Shown: positions 44,761 to 56,000 of the stretch, one piece after another | Position numbering within the stretch: position 1 is the stretch's first letter | Layout of the letters: every line of letters begins with the position of its first letter | From: Eonycteris spelaea | Taxonomy: Eukaryota; Chordata; Mammalia; Chiroptera; Pteropodidae | Length of the DNA: 64,000 nt | Direction of reading: 5' to 3' | Assembly (NCBI GenBank): GCA_003508835.1 | Contig: PUFA01000066.1 | Coordinates: forward strand, 9,132,501 to 9,196,500 | The notes under the pieces: model-generated | Databases searched by the model: none | What the model was told of the DNA's origin: nothing | Seen by the model: only the letters and a program-made list of their open reading frames with translations | Program-made: the position numbers and the translations under genes

Positions 44761-47398
44761 GAGACCAGCACAGAGACGCCCACACAGTTGTCACCTGCCC
44801 TTGGTTTTGTGGCTGTGGTCGGTCCTTAGACAGTCTCGTCTTCTGACATTAACAAGTAGCAAATCGGAGCCCATGGCAAGGCCTGGGTTCAAGGCGCCTC
44901 CATGCTCCAGGCTGAAGAACGGGCAGTGAGGGTCCCAGTGGGACTTAGTATTTGTAAGGAAGCCGGGGTTTAGGAGGGATCGTAAAGACGCGGTCTGGCC
45001 CCTGTCACCTTCAGGGGAGCCGCACTGTGGCGCGGCCCTTCCCCCAGGGGACAGCTCTGGCGCTCCTGCTTCCCTGGTCTGTGGGTCGGGCGGGGCCACC
45101 GCCCCCGCCAGCCACCAAGAGCCCCGGCCCCAGCCTGGCCCATCGCGCAGGATGCTCCTCGGTCACAGCCGCGTGCAGCGATGACGTGACACTCACAGCA
45201 GTCCGCCGCGCGAGCCCAGGCTTCAGTCGGGCTCCTCTCTGCCAGAGCAGGACGCTGGGGGTGGGAGGGAGCCCGGGCTGCTCCCCGCCCGGCCGCGTCC
45301 TCAGCTGCTGGGACGTGTGGGGCCAACGTGTCGTTGGGGCCCAGCCCCGGACCAGGTGCCGCACCTTCTGTGCGCTTGCACAAACGTCCTGTGACCGTGT
45401 CCACCGTGACGGTGTCGGACAGAGCAGCTTCCCTGCCCTGAAAACCTCCTCTGCTCCCCGTCGCCCCCGCCCCGGAACGCATGGCTGCGGTCGGCCCCTG
45501 TGTTTGCCATACACCGCGAACGTTTCCTCATGCCAGTAAACGTTCTTGACGAGGGACCCTTTCAAAGGTGCTTCCGTTTCGTGGTTCCTGGCTGCGAAAG
45601 ACACCTTGGCCAGTCGCGACGGGGGCGTTCAGGCCGCGTCCATCACGACACCATCATGCTGGATGCCGGTTCCCACCGAGGCACCCGGCAGCCGCGTCGT
45701 CGCTCCCCCGGGGGAGAACGCCGTGCCACGGAGCCTGCCGGCCTCGGCAGGGTCCTGAGCGGCATCCCCGGCCGCGGCCCCACCGCGTCCACCCACACTA
45801 CCCCCAGGCGTCGCCGGGGTCTCGGGGCGCGAGGCCGCCTCTGTCCAGAGCCACTGGTGTGTTCCCGCACAGCCATCGTCTGCTCGAGCCTGCGTCCCGT
45901 CGTGGAGCCCGGAGCTCAGGCTGCTCCAGGCGTCTTCAGCGCCTTTGACGCGGTTTCCCATCCCGCCCTTCGCAGGGCGTTCGCCGGCCCGGCTGTATGA
46001 CGCCTTCCACTCCCAGCGCTGTGCCGCGGTGGGGAATGGGGCGTCTGCGGTCACAGCGCATGGGAGCTGTGGTGTGGAGGCTTCACGGGCCCTCCCTTTG
46101 AGGGGCGACAGGTGCAGCAGGTAAAGCTCACGGCAGGTGGTCGTGTTCACCTGGCGTTACCCGCGCCCAGCGCCGGCCTGACCTCAGCAGACGTGTGACG
46201 GGTGGCGCTTGGCATTGAGCTTCTGCTGTTGGCAGACGCACCTCCCCCTGGGCCATCCCAGCTGCACGGTGGGAGCCGGGGACGGTGGGGGACGAGGGAC
46301 CCGCTTCCTCTTGCAGAGCCCTACAGATGGGTGCTCCTTGCAAAGGGGCGATTGGGGGACCGGTCTCCCACAGACGCAGGCCCCGCCCGCTGCTGCCCCC
46401 CAGGGTTCTCTGCCAGGGTCCTGTTTGTGCTTCCGGGTGTCCCCCCCTTGTGCACAGGGACCGGTAAAGATGGGCGACTAAGAATTCTCTGTGCCCGGCA
46501 TCACCTGAACAATTAGCTGTCTGTGTTGGTGGCTCATTCATCCCTCCGTCAACTCCCGCAGCAGAAGGCCGCGTCGTCCCCGAGCCCACCACCCCGCCCT
46601 GCTTCACCTCGTGGGAGGCGGAGGCCGCAGGGCTCATCTCGGGGTCCGCGTCCCGGAGCCGCGTGTCACGGCTAGACGAGTCTGAGCAAGAGCCCTCGTC
46701 TCAAAAAGTGTGAAAAACAAAACCCTGTTCATGGAAACTGCTCATCCACATTTCTCGTCTGCACGCAGATGGGCGCGGAGAGAAAGCGGGGTCCCTCGGG
46801 GTCCCTCGGGGCCTCACGTCGCTGTGGTTTCAGCACGACCGTGCAGGGTCAGCGCAAGACTCGGTTGTCCGGGGGGACTTCTGGGACGACCGGACACGTG
46901 TGTTCTGGGCCTCACGAAGCGAAGTTCTGGAGTAACTTCAAGACCGTGGGCGGGGGGTGTTTGTGGAGCTGCACCCTCTTCCACAGCTGTGGCCCGAGGG
47001 CCCTGCGGCAGGTCAGTTAGGTCGGAAACCACTGGCCGGCAGCCTCTGGGCTGCTTTTATGGCCACGCGATCCCGCACACCTTGGGGGCTGAGCAGTGTC
47101 CTGGGCCAGGCCTGAGCCAGAAAACAAAACTCTGACGAAAATGTTGTAAGTTCCAAAATTATCTAAATTCCCATGGCTCTTCCCTCACTTACTCCCCTGT
47201 CAACGCTGCCTGTTCCCACAGTATATGGGGGTGGGGCGGGGAGCGGGGCAGAGAGAGAGATCGAGAGGGAGGTATTAGCAGTCTTCACAGCTCGTCCTGA
47301 GGGCGCCAAGCTTATCTTTAGTCTTTTTCATAAGCTGTGTCCACACTCCTTGGGGCTCCTTGCTCAGCCCCCAAATCCTTAACCGTGGATGAGAGAGG

Positions 47399-47515
47399 CC
47401 AGTGGCTCTCAGGTGTGGTCCCCAGGCCACCACCTGGGAAGTTTACCAGGTGATTCTTAGCACCCCCTAGGCCACCTGCAGCAGGAATATGGTGGTGGCA
47501 GGTGATGCTGGTACG
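47399..47515 (+). repeat. MER5A-like hAT fragment
   Basis: CCAGTGGCTCTCAGGTGTGG with TCCCC, then CACCTGGGAAGTTTACCAGG, follows the MER5A start closely. Confidence 0.75.
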
Positions 47516-48335
47516 TGTCACCTCCTGGGGACACAGAGGTCACATTCCACCGCACACGCTCACCATTCCTCCTGTTCGCAGAGGGCTCTAATTTTTCGGG
47601 TGAGCTGGGCTAGTCTAAATTAGCTGAGACTCGGGAGGAAGGGGGGCCAGAGCAGATGGCGGGCCATTCTCACGTCTGTCTTGAGGAAGTCCTGGCAGAT
47701 GGGGAGAGGGGAGCGGTGGTCACAGAGCAGGGACTTGGGCCAGGCTCCGGCTCAGACTGAGCTCGGCTGCGTCTGGCTGTGTGCCCTGGGCCAGCCCCCC
47801 CCCCCCCGCCCCTTCGTGCTGTGGCTTCTTTGCAGAACGGCCGTCCGTCACGCCTGCTTTCTGCAGGTGCCGAGTGAAGGCAGACGGTGGGACCCCGAGC
47901 CGCGTGCCCAGCGAGGCGGGCTTCCGCCGGGGGTAATTTCCGGTTCCTCTCCCTGGCAGTGACGCCGCTCAGCAGGGCTCTTCTCTGCAGGGGCGAAGGT
48001 GGACGCGGCACCCGCATTCCCGTCTTGACCCAGAACGTGACTGACCGCGCTCAGGTTTCAGAGACGCACTCGGGCTACGCGGACGGGCGACTGGTGTCCG
48101 CACAAAGGCATCTGAAGATGGGCCGGTGCCGATGGGCCGTGCTCACAGAGACCGCTGCCTCCAGGTCTGCGTGGCTGGACCTGGGCCACTCCCGATCCAC
48201 TCCCGGTCCATGCCTCCGGCCACATGTTGAGAACTAATGACTTGACCAATCAGGACGCATTGCGACCGGGACTGGGGGCCTCATGCCTTGGGGAGAGTCA
48301 GGGCCGTGTTGGCAGGAACTGTCCGTCCTCTAGGG
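47516..48335. other. Unique DNA; weak MIR trace
   Basis: 47725-47795 shows a weak MIR-like order (GGACTTGGGCCAGG, CTGGCTGTGTGCCCTGGGCC) followed by a run of C. Otherwise nothing recognised. Confidence 0.35.
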
Positions 48336-48559
48336 CAGTGGTCCCCAGCCTTGTGGCACCAGGGCCCGGGGCTCTCATGAGAATCTAACGCCTGATGGTC
48401 TGAGGCGGGGCTGGGGTGGTGATGCGGTGCTGGGGGGCGGCTGCGGATGCAGATGGAGCTTCGCTCACTTGCCCGCCGCTCACACCCCTACTGTGCAGCC
48501 TGGTTCCTAACGGGCCACGGACTGGTACCCGTCCACAGCCTGGGGGCTGGGGACCCCTG
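48336..48559 (+). mobile_element. hAT-type (Charlie-like) non-autonomous transposon, complete ends
   Basis: Begins CAGTGGTCCCCAG and ends CTGGGGACCCCTG (48547-48559): 13-bp inverted ends with one mismatch. The flanking octamers CTCTAGGG (48328-48335) and CTCCAGTG (48560-48567) agree at 6 of 8 positions, as for an aged 8-bp target duplication of the TCTAG-rich type that hAT elements prefer. At 224 bp it is too short to encode a transposase. Family not named with certainty. Confidence 0.85.
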
Positions 48560-51344
48560 CTCCAGTGCCACAGCAGTAAGTGGGGCCATGTCGGGGCTCA
48601 CTGCTGCTCTCCTCCGAAGGGTGAGGGCGTGGCAGGAGTCCCGGGGTCATCCTGGAATCAGGGCCGTGGTGCACCCGACCCCCCACACCGCCGCAGAGCG
48701 CAGGGGCACCGTCCGGCCAGGGCACACGGCCGCACGGCTCCCCGTCAGGCTCCTGGACACTCGCTCCCGGGTGCCGCCACCCGCACCCGTGGCCGAGCGC
48801 GTCTGCCCTGTGGGCAGAACCCCCCTTGTCGCCTCTGGGTTTGCAGCGCCGGGGGCAGCGGCCGGCACAGAGTGTGCTCCAGGCGCCTTCGCTGCAGGAG
48901 CTGGTGGTGGCCCCTTACGGCAGGCGCGACGCGTCCTCCGTCCGCCGGGCATGGTTCCCCGGAGTGCAGGTGTGAGAACAGCTGCCTCAGGGCGCGTTTG
49001 GTTTGGTGACGCCTGGCGTGACCCGGGACGCGACGAGACCGTCCCCGCCCTGCGCTCCGCGGGGACCACGTTCTGGCCGTTGCTGGAGCTCTGTACTGTG
49101 CAGGCCATGTACCCGCGGTTTGTTTCTTCTGAATGATGAAAGGATTTTACTTTGTGTGCACGTGATAGATGACAGACAGACAGACAGATGTAAACTAGAC
49201 AGATAGCCCGAGAGCAAAAAAAAGTTACTGGACCCGCTTACATTGGACCCTTTGACCCTTTGACCCTTTGAGCCGCCAGGGCTCCTCAGCAGCGATGCCC
49301 CCTACTCCTCTCTGTCCCGGCCCTCCGGGGGAGGAACGTCCACGCACGTGGTGTGAGTCCAGTGCCTCCTTGAGCGTGGCCAGCCTGGTACAGCCCGGGT
49401 CTGCACCTTCCCGAGGGGCCAAGGGGCCCTCGTAGGAAATCACGGCGCTAAGTAAGCCCCAGGGCAAGCTGCGGCCCTGCCTCCTGCGTGGTCCATGGTG
49501 CTGGGCAGGGGGGAGGGCCGCCACACGCCCCCACTCGGCCTGGGATGGGGAGTCGGGGCGCTGTGGGGGCGGGCGCTGGCCGGGAACAGAGGCTTGAGCT
49601 GATGTAGAGGATGGAGAGGAATCAGCCAGGCGAGGCTGGGGAGAGGTCACGTAGGGGGCGACGAGCAGACCCCGAGGCAGGGAGGCGCGTGACAGGTCCT
49701 AACGCTGCACACGTGGCTCGTGTGTCATTTGTCTGCTTTGGGCTGCCCGAGTGGACCCGCGCCCAGGGCCCGGGGAAACTGCCCCACGTGCCTTCTGCTC
49801 ATCGTCTCCCGTGAAACAGCCAGACGGGGCCAGGCCCTGCTGTCCCCGAGACCGTCAGGCCAGGCCAAGGGCGTCAGCCCAGGGCAGGGTGGGATTTAGA
49901 ACTTGCCGGGGACCAGGCAGAGGCAAAGCATCTGGTGGCCGCGGTGCCAGCCCGGCTTCCCTCGGTTTTTCCCCTTTCCCAAGCCTGGTGCTCTGGCTTC
50001 CGAGCCTCACGGTGTCCCGCTCTCCCTCATCACTTCCGGTGGCCAGGGAGATTGTCCTGGGGCCACCCAGAGCCCCGGCCCTTACGGAGGATGGAGTGGC
50101 CGAGGCCTGGGCTACCAGGGAGAAGGCGCTGAGAGGTGAGCATCCTCCCCCCACCCCAGCACGCAGGGCCCTGGCGTGGGAGGGCTCAAACACAGGGCCA
50201 TGGGGCGCGTGCTCAGGGCCCTCCGCGTAACGGTCTCGTCACTTCCTGGGGGACGAAGCGTCTGAAAGACAGACTGGAGAGAGGTGTCTGCTTTCTGTGT
50301 CTTTTGAACATCCGGAAATGTGAAGAATGTTAATTTTTGAGTCGCCACTAGGGATGATGAAAGAAGCCGGTTATCCATTTAGAGGATGATTATCAAGCTG
50401 CAGCCCGCACGAAGTCCATTTTCAGAGCTCACTCCGACCCCCTGAAACGCGGAGTTTATAATGACACTTTGGGTAACGCTGTGAGTTTAGTGGCAGAGCA
50501 ATAAAGAAACCTAAGTGGGAAGTGCTTGTCCTTCCTGCCTGAGTCCTTCTCACAGCGAAATTTCACTTCAAGTGTCTTTTCGTAATAACATAATTCCGCA
50601 TTCCAGCTGAGCGCGCCACGCTCCCCCTCACTAGTCATGTCCAAAGCCTGTTTTCTCACGGCCGGGCAGGATTTGCTAATGGGCACTTTATTGCTAAGTG
50701 CACTGTCCCTTTGGGAGAAAAATAATTTTATCCCAGCGCACGCCTCGTCTCCCAGCTTCCTGATCCGTGGTGGCGGCGAGCTTCCCGAGCGCTATGCTGA
50801 TGTCCTTCTTTTCCAGGTAAAGGAGTAAAAAACGCTAAAAGCAAAAAGCAAAAAGCTAAGTGTGTGTGGGGGGGGAGGGGGAGTCACTGCCGCCAAATCC
50901 GTGTTTACCTTACAAGCCCCCGTGTTTCGCGGAAGGCCCTGCTCGCCACGCGAGTCGGCGAGGCTGAGACTCGCACGCGCCGCCCAGCTGCCAGGCTCGG
51001 AGCCCGCGTCTCGCTGCGGGGAGGGAACAGCAGTGCGCGCAGCTCCTGAAATCCCTGTGGAGACGTGCGGAGGCCGGGCGTGCGACGGCGTTGGCACTCG
51101 AGACGGTCCCTTCTCAGCTGCCCTGAGGCGCGCAGACCAGTGTAGGGTTGTGGTAGAGAGAGCGTCTGCGTCTTTCTCTTAACACTCGCAGAATTTGTTA
51201 GAGCAAACAGACTCGCCTAGGATTCAGTGCCAACACGGGCCGTTTGCGTCACGACGGCTGGTGACGTCTGGGGTGAGTGTGAGTGTGAGTGCACGTGTGG
51301 GTGTGCGTGTGCGCGCCAGGGGCGTTGTTCACACACAGTCTCGT
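48560..51344. other. Unique DNA, small tandem motifs, AT-rich island
   Basis: 49165-49202 is GACA/GATA-rich. 49246-49271 has 3.25 copies of GACCCTTT. 50270-50480 and 50560-50740 are AT-richer and repeat-free. 51268-51316 is TG-rich. No exon recognised. Confidence 0.45.
49246..49271. repeat. 8-bp short tandem repeat
   Basis: GACCCTTT begins at 49246, 49254 and 49262, followed by GA. Confidence 0.9.
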
Positions 51345-51445
51345 AGACGAGTGAACTGATCCTTAGGAGGTGGAGCCACCTGCCCAGAGTCAGAGTCAGA
51401 ACTTGGCTCCGAATCCAAGTGCCTCAATCCCAGGCCCGGCCACTT
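51345..51445 (-). repeat. MIR fragment, antisense
   Basis: GAGCCACCTGCCCAGAGTCA, CAGAACTTGGCTCCGAATCC and AAGTGCCTCAATCCCAG follow the MIR reverse complement. Confidence 0.65.
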
Positions 51446-52267
51446 CATACTAAGAAATCCTGTCCCTGACTTGTCGTCCTTTGGCGCTTTCCGTCCTGAA
51501 ACAGGGCAGCCGGGATGGAGCACAGCCCGGGAGCCGGTCATTATTAGAATGTTCCTGACACTCGGCACCAATGAGCCCCAAGGCCGGGGCGTGACCGTCA
51601 CACAGGTGTCCTGACCGCGGAGCGTGTGCCCAGCTCATCAGGCGCGGGCTGCCAGGGCCTCTTCTCCTGCCTTGCCAGGGAGCCTCGGCCTCCTCGGTGG
51701 CAGCTGGCTGGAGACAGAGACCGGGCAGGCGCTGAGCCGCTCTAACGATCATTGCCAGGCAGCCCCCGCGTTCTCCCCCGAAAGCCGCCGTGAGGGTGAC
51801 CTTCCCACTGGTGAGCGGCGGCGCGTCCCACGCTCGATTTGTGGCCGCCAGACCAGAGGGGGAGCTAAAAAAAACATTCGGTTTTCATTAGTAAATACAC
51901 AAATGACTATAGGAAATAGTATACAAAATATACAAAATAATAAACCATATAAATAATATACTAGTACATCTCTTGTCGTGAAACCTCTCGCCGAGACCTC
52001 TTAAGTAGAGACACCTGCGATTCTAGGGGACCAGCTGGCAGCTCTCCTCCCCCACACTACCTCTGCCCTGCCGTTTGGGGGGGTTTCACAGAGGAAGTGG
52101 GGGGAGTTCAAGTGCATTGCCAACCAACCGACTATGGAGTGGGGGGTTGTACCATGCTGCGTGGAAAGACTCTAAGCCCCTGCGCTGTGTCTGATGCAGT
52201 CCACTAAATTTTAAATTCGTGAATATTAACCAGCTAGGTCTGAGAATCTCCTGACTCCTCCTCTTCC
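51446..52267. other. Unique DNA, nothing recognised
   Basis: 51868-51960 is A/T-rich (repeated ATACAAAATA-like words). No exon. Confidence 0.35.
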
Positions 52268-52425
52268 ACCATTTGGTGACGTTTTTGGTTGTCACATCTG
52301 GTGGCGGGGGAGCTGCTGGCATCAGGTGAGTAGAGCCGAGGGCTGCTGCTGAGCACAGGACGCCCCACCACGAAGAACTACCTGGCCCCAAAGGCCGATG
52401 GTTCAAAGGTTGAAAAATCCGGCTC
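52268..52425 (+). repeat. MER20-like hAT element
   Basis: CCATTTGGTGACGTTTTTGG followed by TTGTCAC, GGGGGAGCTGCTGGCATCAG and CACCACGAAGAACTACCTGG match MER20 in order. MER20 is a placental-mammal element, which supports the host assignment. Confidence 0.85.
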
Positions 52426-52649
52426 TAAGTTTAAAACAGAAAACTGGACAGGAAAACAATACATCAAAAATCATCAATTTCTCTGCGCATCAAAGCGAAA
52501 GATGAAAAATAAAACCTGGTCACTCTAGCCTCTAGATTTAATCACCAATTTATAGGCAGGAAATTCAGGGCAGGGGGACATGTTCCGTGTGCCGTGGGGA
52601 TGCAGTCTGCAAAGTTCAGACTTTGGGGGAGTCTGTAGGACATGCGACC

Positions 52650-53060
52650 TTCCCAAACGTTGTGAAAATAAAACTTGAGATATCTATTCATTTATTGCAA
52701 TGTTTGGACCATATTTGTAGAAAAAAAATGAATGTGTAAGATGATTGGGAGGTGAACACCGACTGGAAGTTTCATGGTGTTAAGAAATTATTATTTTTTT
52801 ACTGCAATATAGCATGATCATCAGAGATAAAGGAGCCTCTATCTTTGAGATACATTTTGACATATCTATAGATAAAATGCCGTTTGAGTTGCGCTTCAAA
52901 ATAATCTGAGGGCGGAGTGTTTGCGGGCGTAGCTGAAGCTAAACTGGCGTGTGTTAGTAACTGGGTCCAAGTGGGTGGGTGCAGGGGCTCGTTATTCTGT
53001 TCTCTCTGCTTTTGTCTACGCGGGGAACGTCCTTCCCACAGGAAAATGTTTTTTAAAAAC
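52650..53060 (+). repeat. LINE-type 3' tail (L1/HAL1-like)
   Basis: TTTGGACCATATTTGTAG, TTTGAGATACATTTTGAC, GCGCTTCAAAATAATCTGAG and TTCTCTCTGCTTTTGTC follow in the order of a common mammalian LINE 3' end. Sub-family is inferred. Confidence 0.6.
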
Positions 53061-56000
53061 AAGCAGTGCCAAAGCCACGGGGCTCCGCCCGCCACATCCC
53101 GGCGGCCCCGGGGCCGGTGCGTGGTGCTCCAGGCTCGTCCATGCCCGCCTGCCGTCCCCGCCACGCTGCGACGGCTCCCGTCGGCTCGTGTTGGGGGTGC
53201 GGACGCGCAGGCTGCAAGCCGCTGCCTGCGGACGTGAGCCCGCGGCGGTGAGCAGGCGTCCGCGCTCAGGCCTGCTAGCCCCGGGTCGTGGTTCTCTCTG
53301 CTGCAGCCCCGGGGGCCGCCTCCCTGCGGGGTGCAGGTGTCGGTGTGTGGGCTCGGTGGGAGCACGCACGGCCTGCAGGAGCCTCCGCTCATCCGCTCCC
53401 TCCCAAGTCCGGGTGCGGGCTTTTCCCGTCAGCGGGTGTTTGGACCGCTGACCCTCGAAGGAGCCACAACATGTTTGATTCCTACCCTGAGAGCTGTAGT
53501 CTAACCCCCGGTTGGAAACGTGAACACTTTCCCCACAGGGAGGCTGTTTGAGCTGATTATAAATGGGACAGCCCGGCGGCTCTTAATATTGATAGCTGTT
53601 CCTTGAAAAACGGCTTCAAGGTAGCAGCGCCCAGCTGTCTCCCGGATGGAGAAGGGAGCACGCTGCTCTGCGGACACCTCGCCGCGTGTTTGTAGACGCG
53701 TGCCTTCCAGAGCCGCCGGGGGACGAGCCGGACGAGTCATCCACCGTGGATAAAGCGGTTACTGGAGTCTGTACTGGACTTCGCCCTTACCAAATTCCTT
53801 TGGGAAAAAATTGGCCACTGCCGCTGTGCTGTCTCTGCTGCTTACTGCGCCGATCTGGCCTGGCACCTGACGAGGGCCGGGACTGTTCTTTCCCACTTGG
53901 TAAATACGTAGCTGTGCACTCGGCTAAAAACACCCGGATGGTTTGGTCACTGGCTTGTCACGATGTTTGCTGTGCTCTGTGTTCCTAAGACTCCCATGTG
54001 CGTGAAGGTGCGTGGCGGTGAGCTGTTTGCTGTGAGACGCATCAGGGACTTTGGTGCTTCCTCCTCAAAGCCCTTGGTGGCGACCGGGGTGGCGAGGTGG
54101 GGCGAGCAGACTCTCGGGCACCCCGTTGGAGTTCGGGCGCCTGTAATCCCTCTCCTTGAGTGTGGACGTGATCAGTGGCTGGCTTTGAACCAACTGACCA
54201 TGGCGACAGTGTGAAATGTCCTCTCTGTGACAGACTTAAAAAACACTGCAGCGTCTGTCTTGCTAGGAGACTCTGTCCCTTGCTGGCTATGTTACAGCAG
54301 GGGGTGCAGGGGGCCTCCCGTGATGGGGGACTGAGGGCAGGCTTCCAGCTGCCGGTCAGCAGGAAACTGTGACCTCGCTCTGAGGGCCGCCAGAGGCCGA
54401 GTTCTGCCCACGGCCGTGCTCCCCGGTTCAAATGCAGGCGTCACTACTGGAGACCCCTGACTGACGCTCGGTCACAGTCCGCACTGCAGCGATGGCCTGC
54501 GGGGCGCAGCTTCCGCCCTGCGCGGGGGCTGGACGCTGAGCACCCTGCACCCTTCTGCCCCGCGGGCCTGGGCCACGCACGCCTGCTTCCCGGGGCGTCT
54601 CCCAGACAGTCCGGCCGCCCCGCCCCCCGCCCCTGATTGACGACGTTCAGCACGCGCCGTGGGAGGAGGACGCGGGAAACTGCGAGGTCCTGCGGACAAG
54701 GCTGCCCCCAGCTCCGACTCCAGAACCCAGGCATTGTTTCTGTTCTTTTTAAAGAAAAATAAGCCGGTGTCCCTTTGACGAGGCATGGAAAGACCTGGAG
54801 GTAAATCTGAACATCACGATGTGGAAAGCAGCCTGGCCCTTGCCGCGGGCTCCAGCTTGGCCTGCAGAAGCCTTCGGGGCGTCACGAGCTCACAAGGCAA
54901 GTGTGGCGCTCGGTCCTCCTGATACAGGAATCGCGGGACCTGGAAACGCGGGGGACGGGGGAGGCGAGGGCATCGGCGAGAGTCGCGCACACGCCAGGCG
55001 CTCCCCACAGTCATCCGCAGCGCGCACGTCGGAGGCCTGAGGAGCTCGGGGCATGCCTTGCGACGGGCTGTCCTCACCCACAGCAAGTCTGAGGTCAGGA
55101 TCCCACCCGGCCGCTGGCGGCCCGTCTGGGGTGGTCCGGCCGCATTGCTCATGCATTCATCCATCCATCCATCCTCTATCCCTCCATCCATCCATCCATC
55201 CATCCATCCACTCATTCACTCGGCAGCGCTCACCGCACGATGTCGTGAGCACAGCAGACCCGGGGCCCCCTCGCTTCCCCGGGCTCTCCCCCTCCGGCAC
55301 AAGGTGGGGGGCCGTTCGACATGACTCCGGAGCGGTGGGCACGGTCCAGACCACGTGGAAACCCACTGGCCACGTTGGGAATTTTTTTTAAGAATTGGTG
55401 GACGTTAAAATTAGGATCACGCTTTGCTCTAATATGTGTTTATTTAAGATGCTGGCTTGGGGAATTCTGGGTGTTTTCATCAGGGGAAAAAAAATCTCAT
55501 GTTTTGATGCTCAAGGAAAACGTATGAAGACGTAGAGACTTTTTCTGCTCGTTATTTATGTGCTCAGTTTTGTGTTTCGCGTATTGATTTTTACACTGGG
55601 ATCTTTCTCTCGGCATTTTTAATTAGAATGGGCCGCGTGCCAGGCCTTCCTGGCGTCGGGATGCAGGAAGGGGTGTGAGGACGAGCAGGGCTCGCCCGGC
55701 CCCTCCGGCCCCCGTGTTTAGCCGTGTGCACACAGTCCAGTATGCCCTCACACCTGGCCAGGGCAGCGTCCCAGGGCAGAGGCACTCTTAGCCTCGAAGC
55801 AACGGCCTTCTCTTCTGGTAAACCATGCCATCACTTCTATTAACTCTCAGTCCATCTATGTGGGAAAAAAGTACCTTCTGAACAGCCATATGGTTGCCTT
55901 TTAATGAATGCGGAATACCCGGATGTCACAGGACCGCTTCTCACGGGCACACAGATCCGTCAGCGTGGTTTCCTGCCACATGCCAACCCCGGGTAAGATC

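Larger units (their letters stand above)
42896..47398. other. Unique DNA with AT-rich island, CpG-dense parts and TG tracts
   Basis: 43020-43160 is AT-rich with a TTGACAG (MEIS/TGIF-type) motif. 45640-45990 is CpG-dense. Two alternating tracts are listed apart. Frames of up to about 246 codons have no recognisable domain. Confidence 0.45.
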
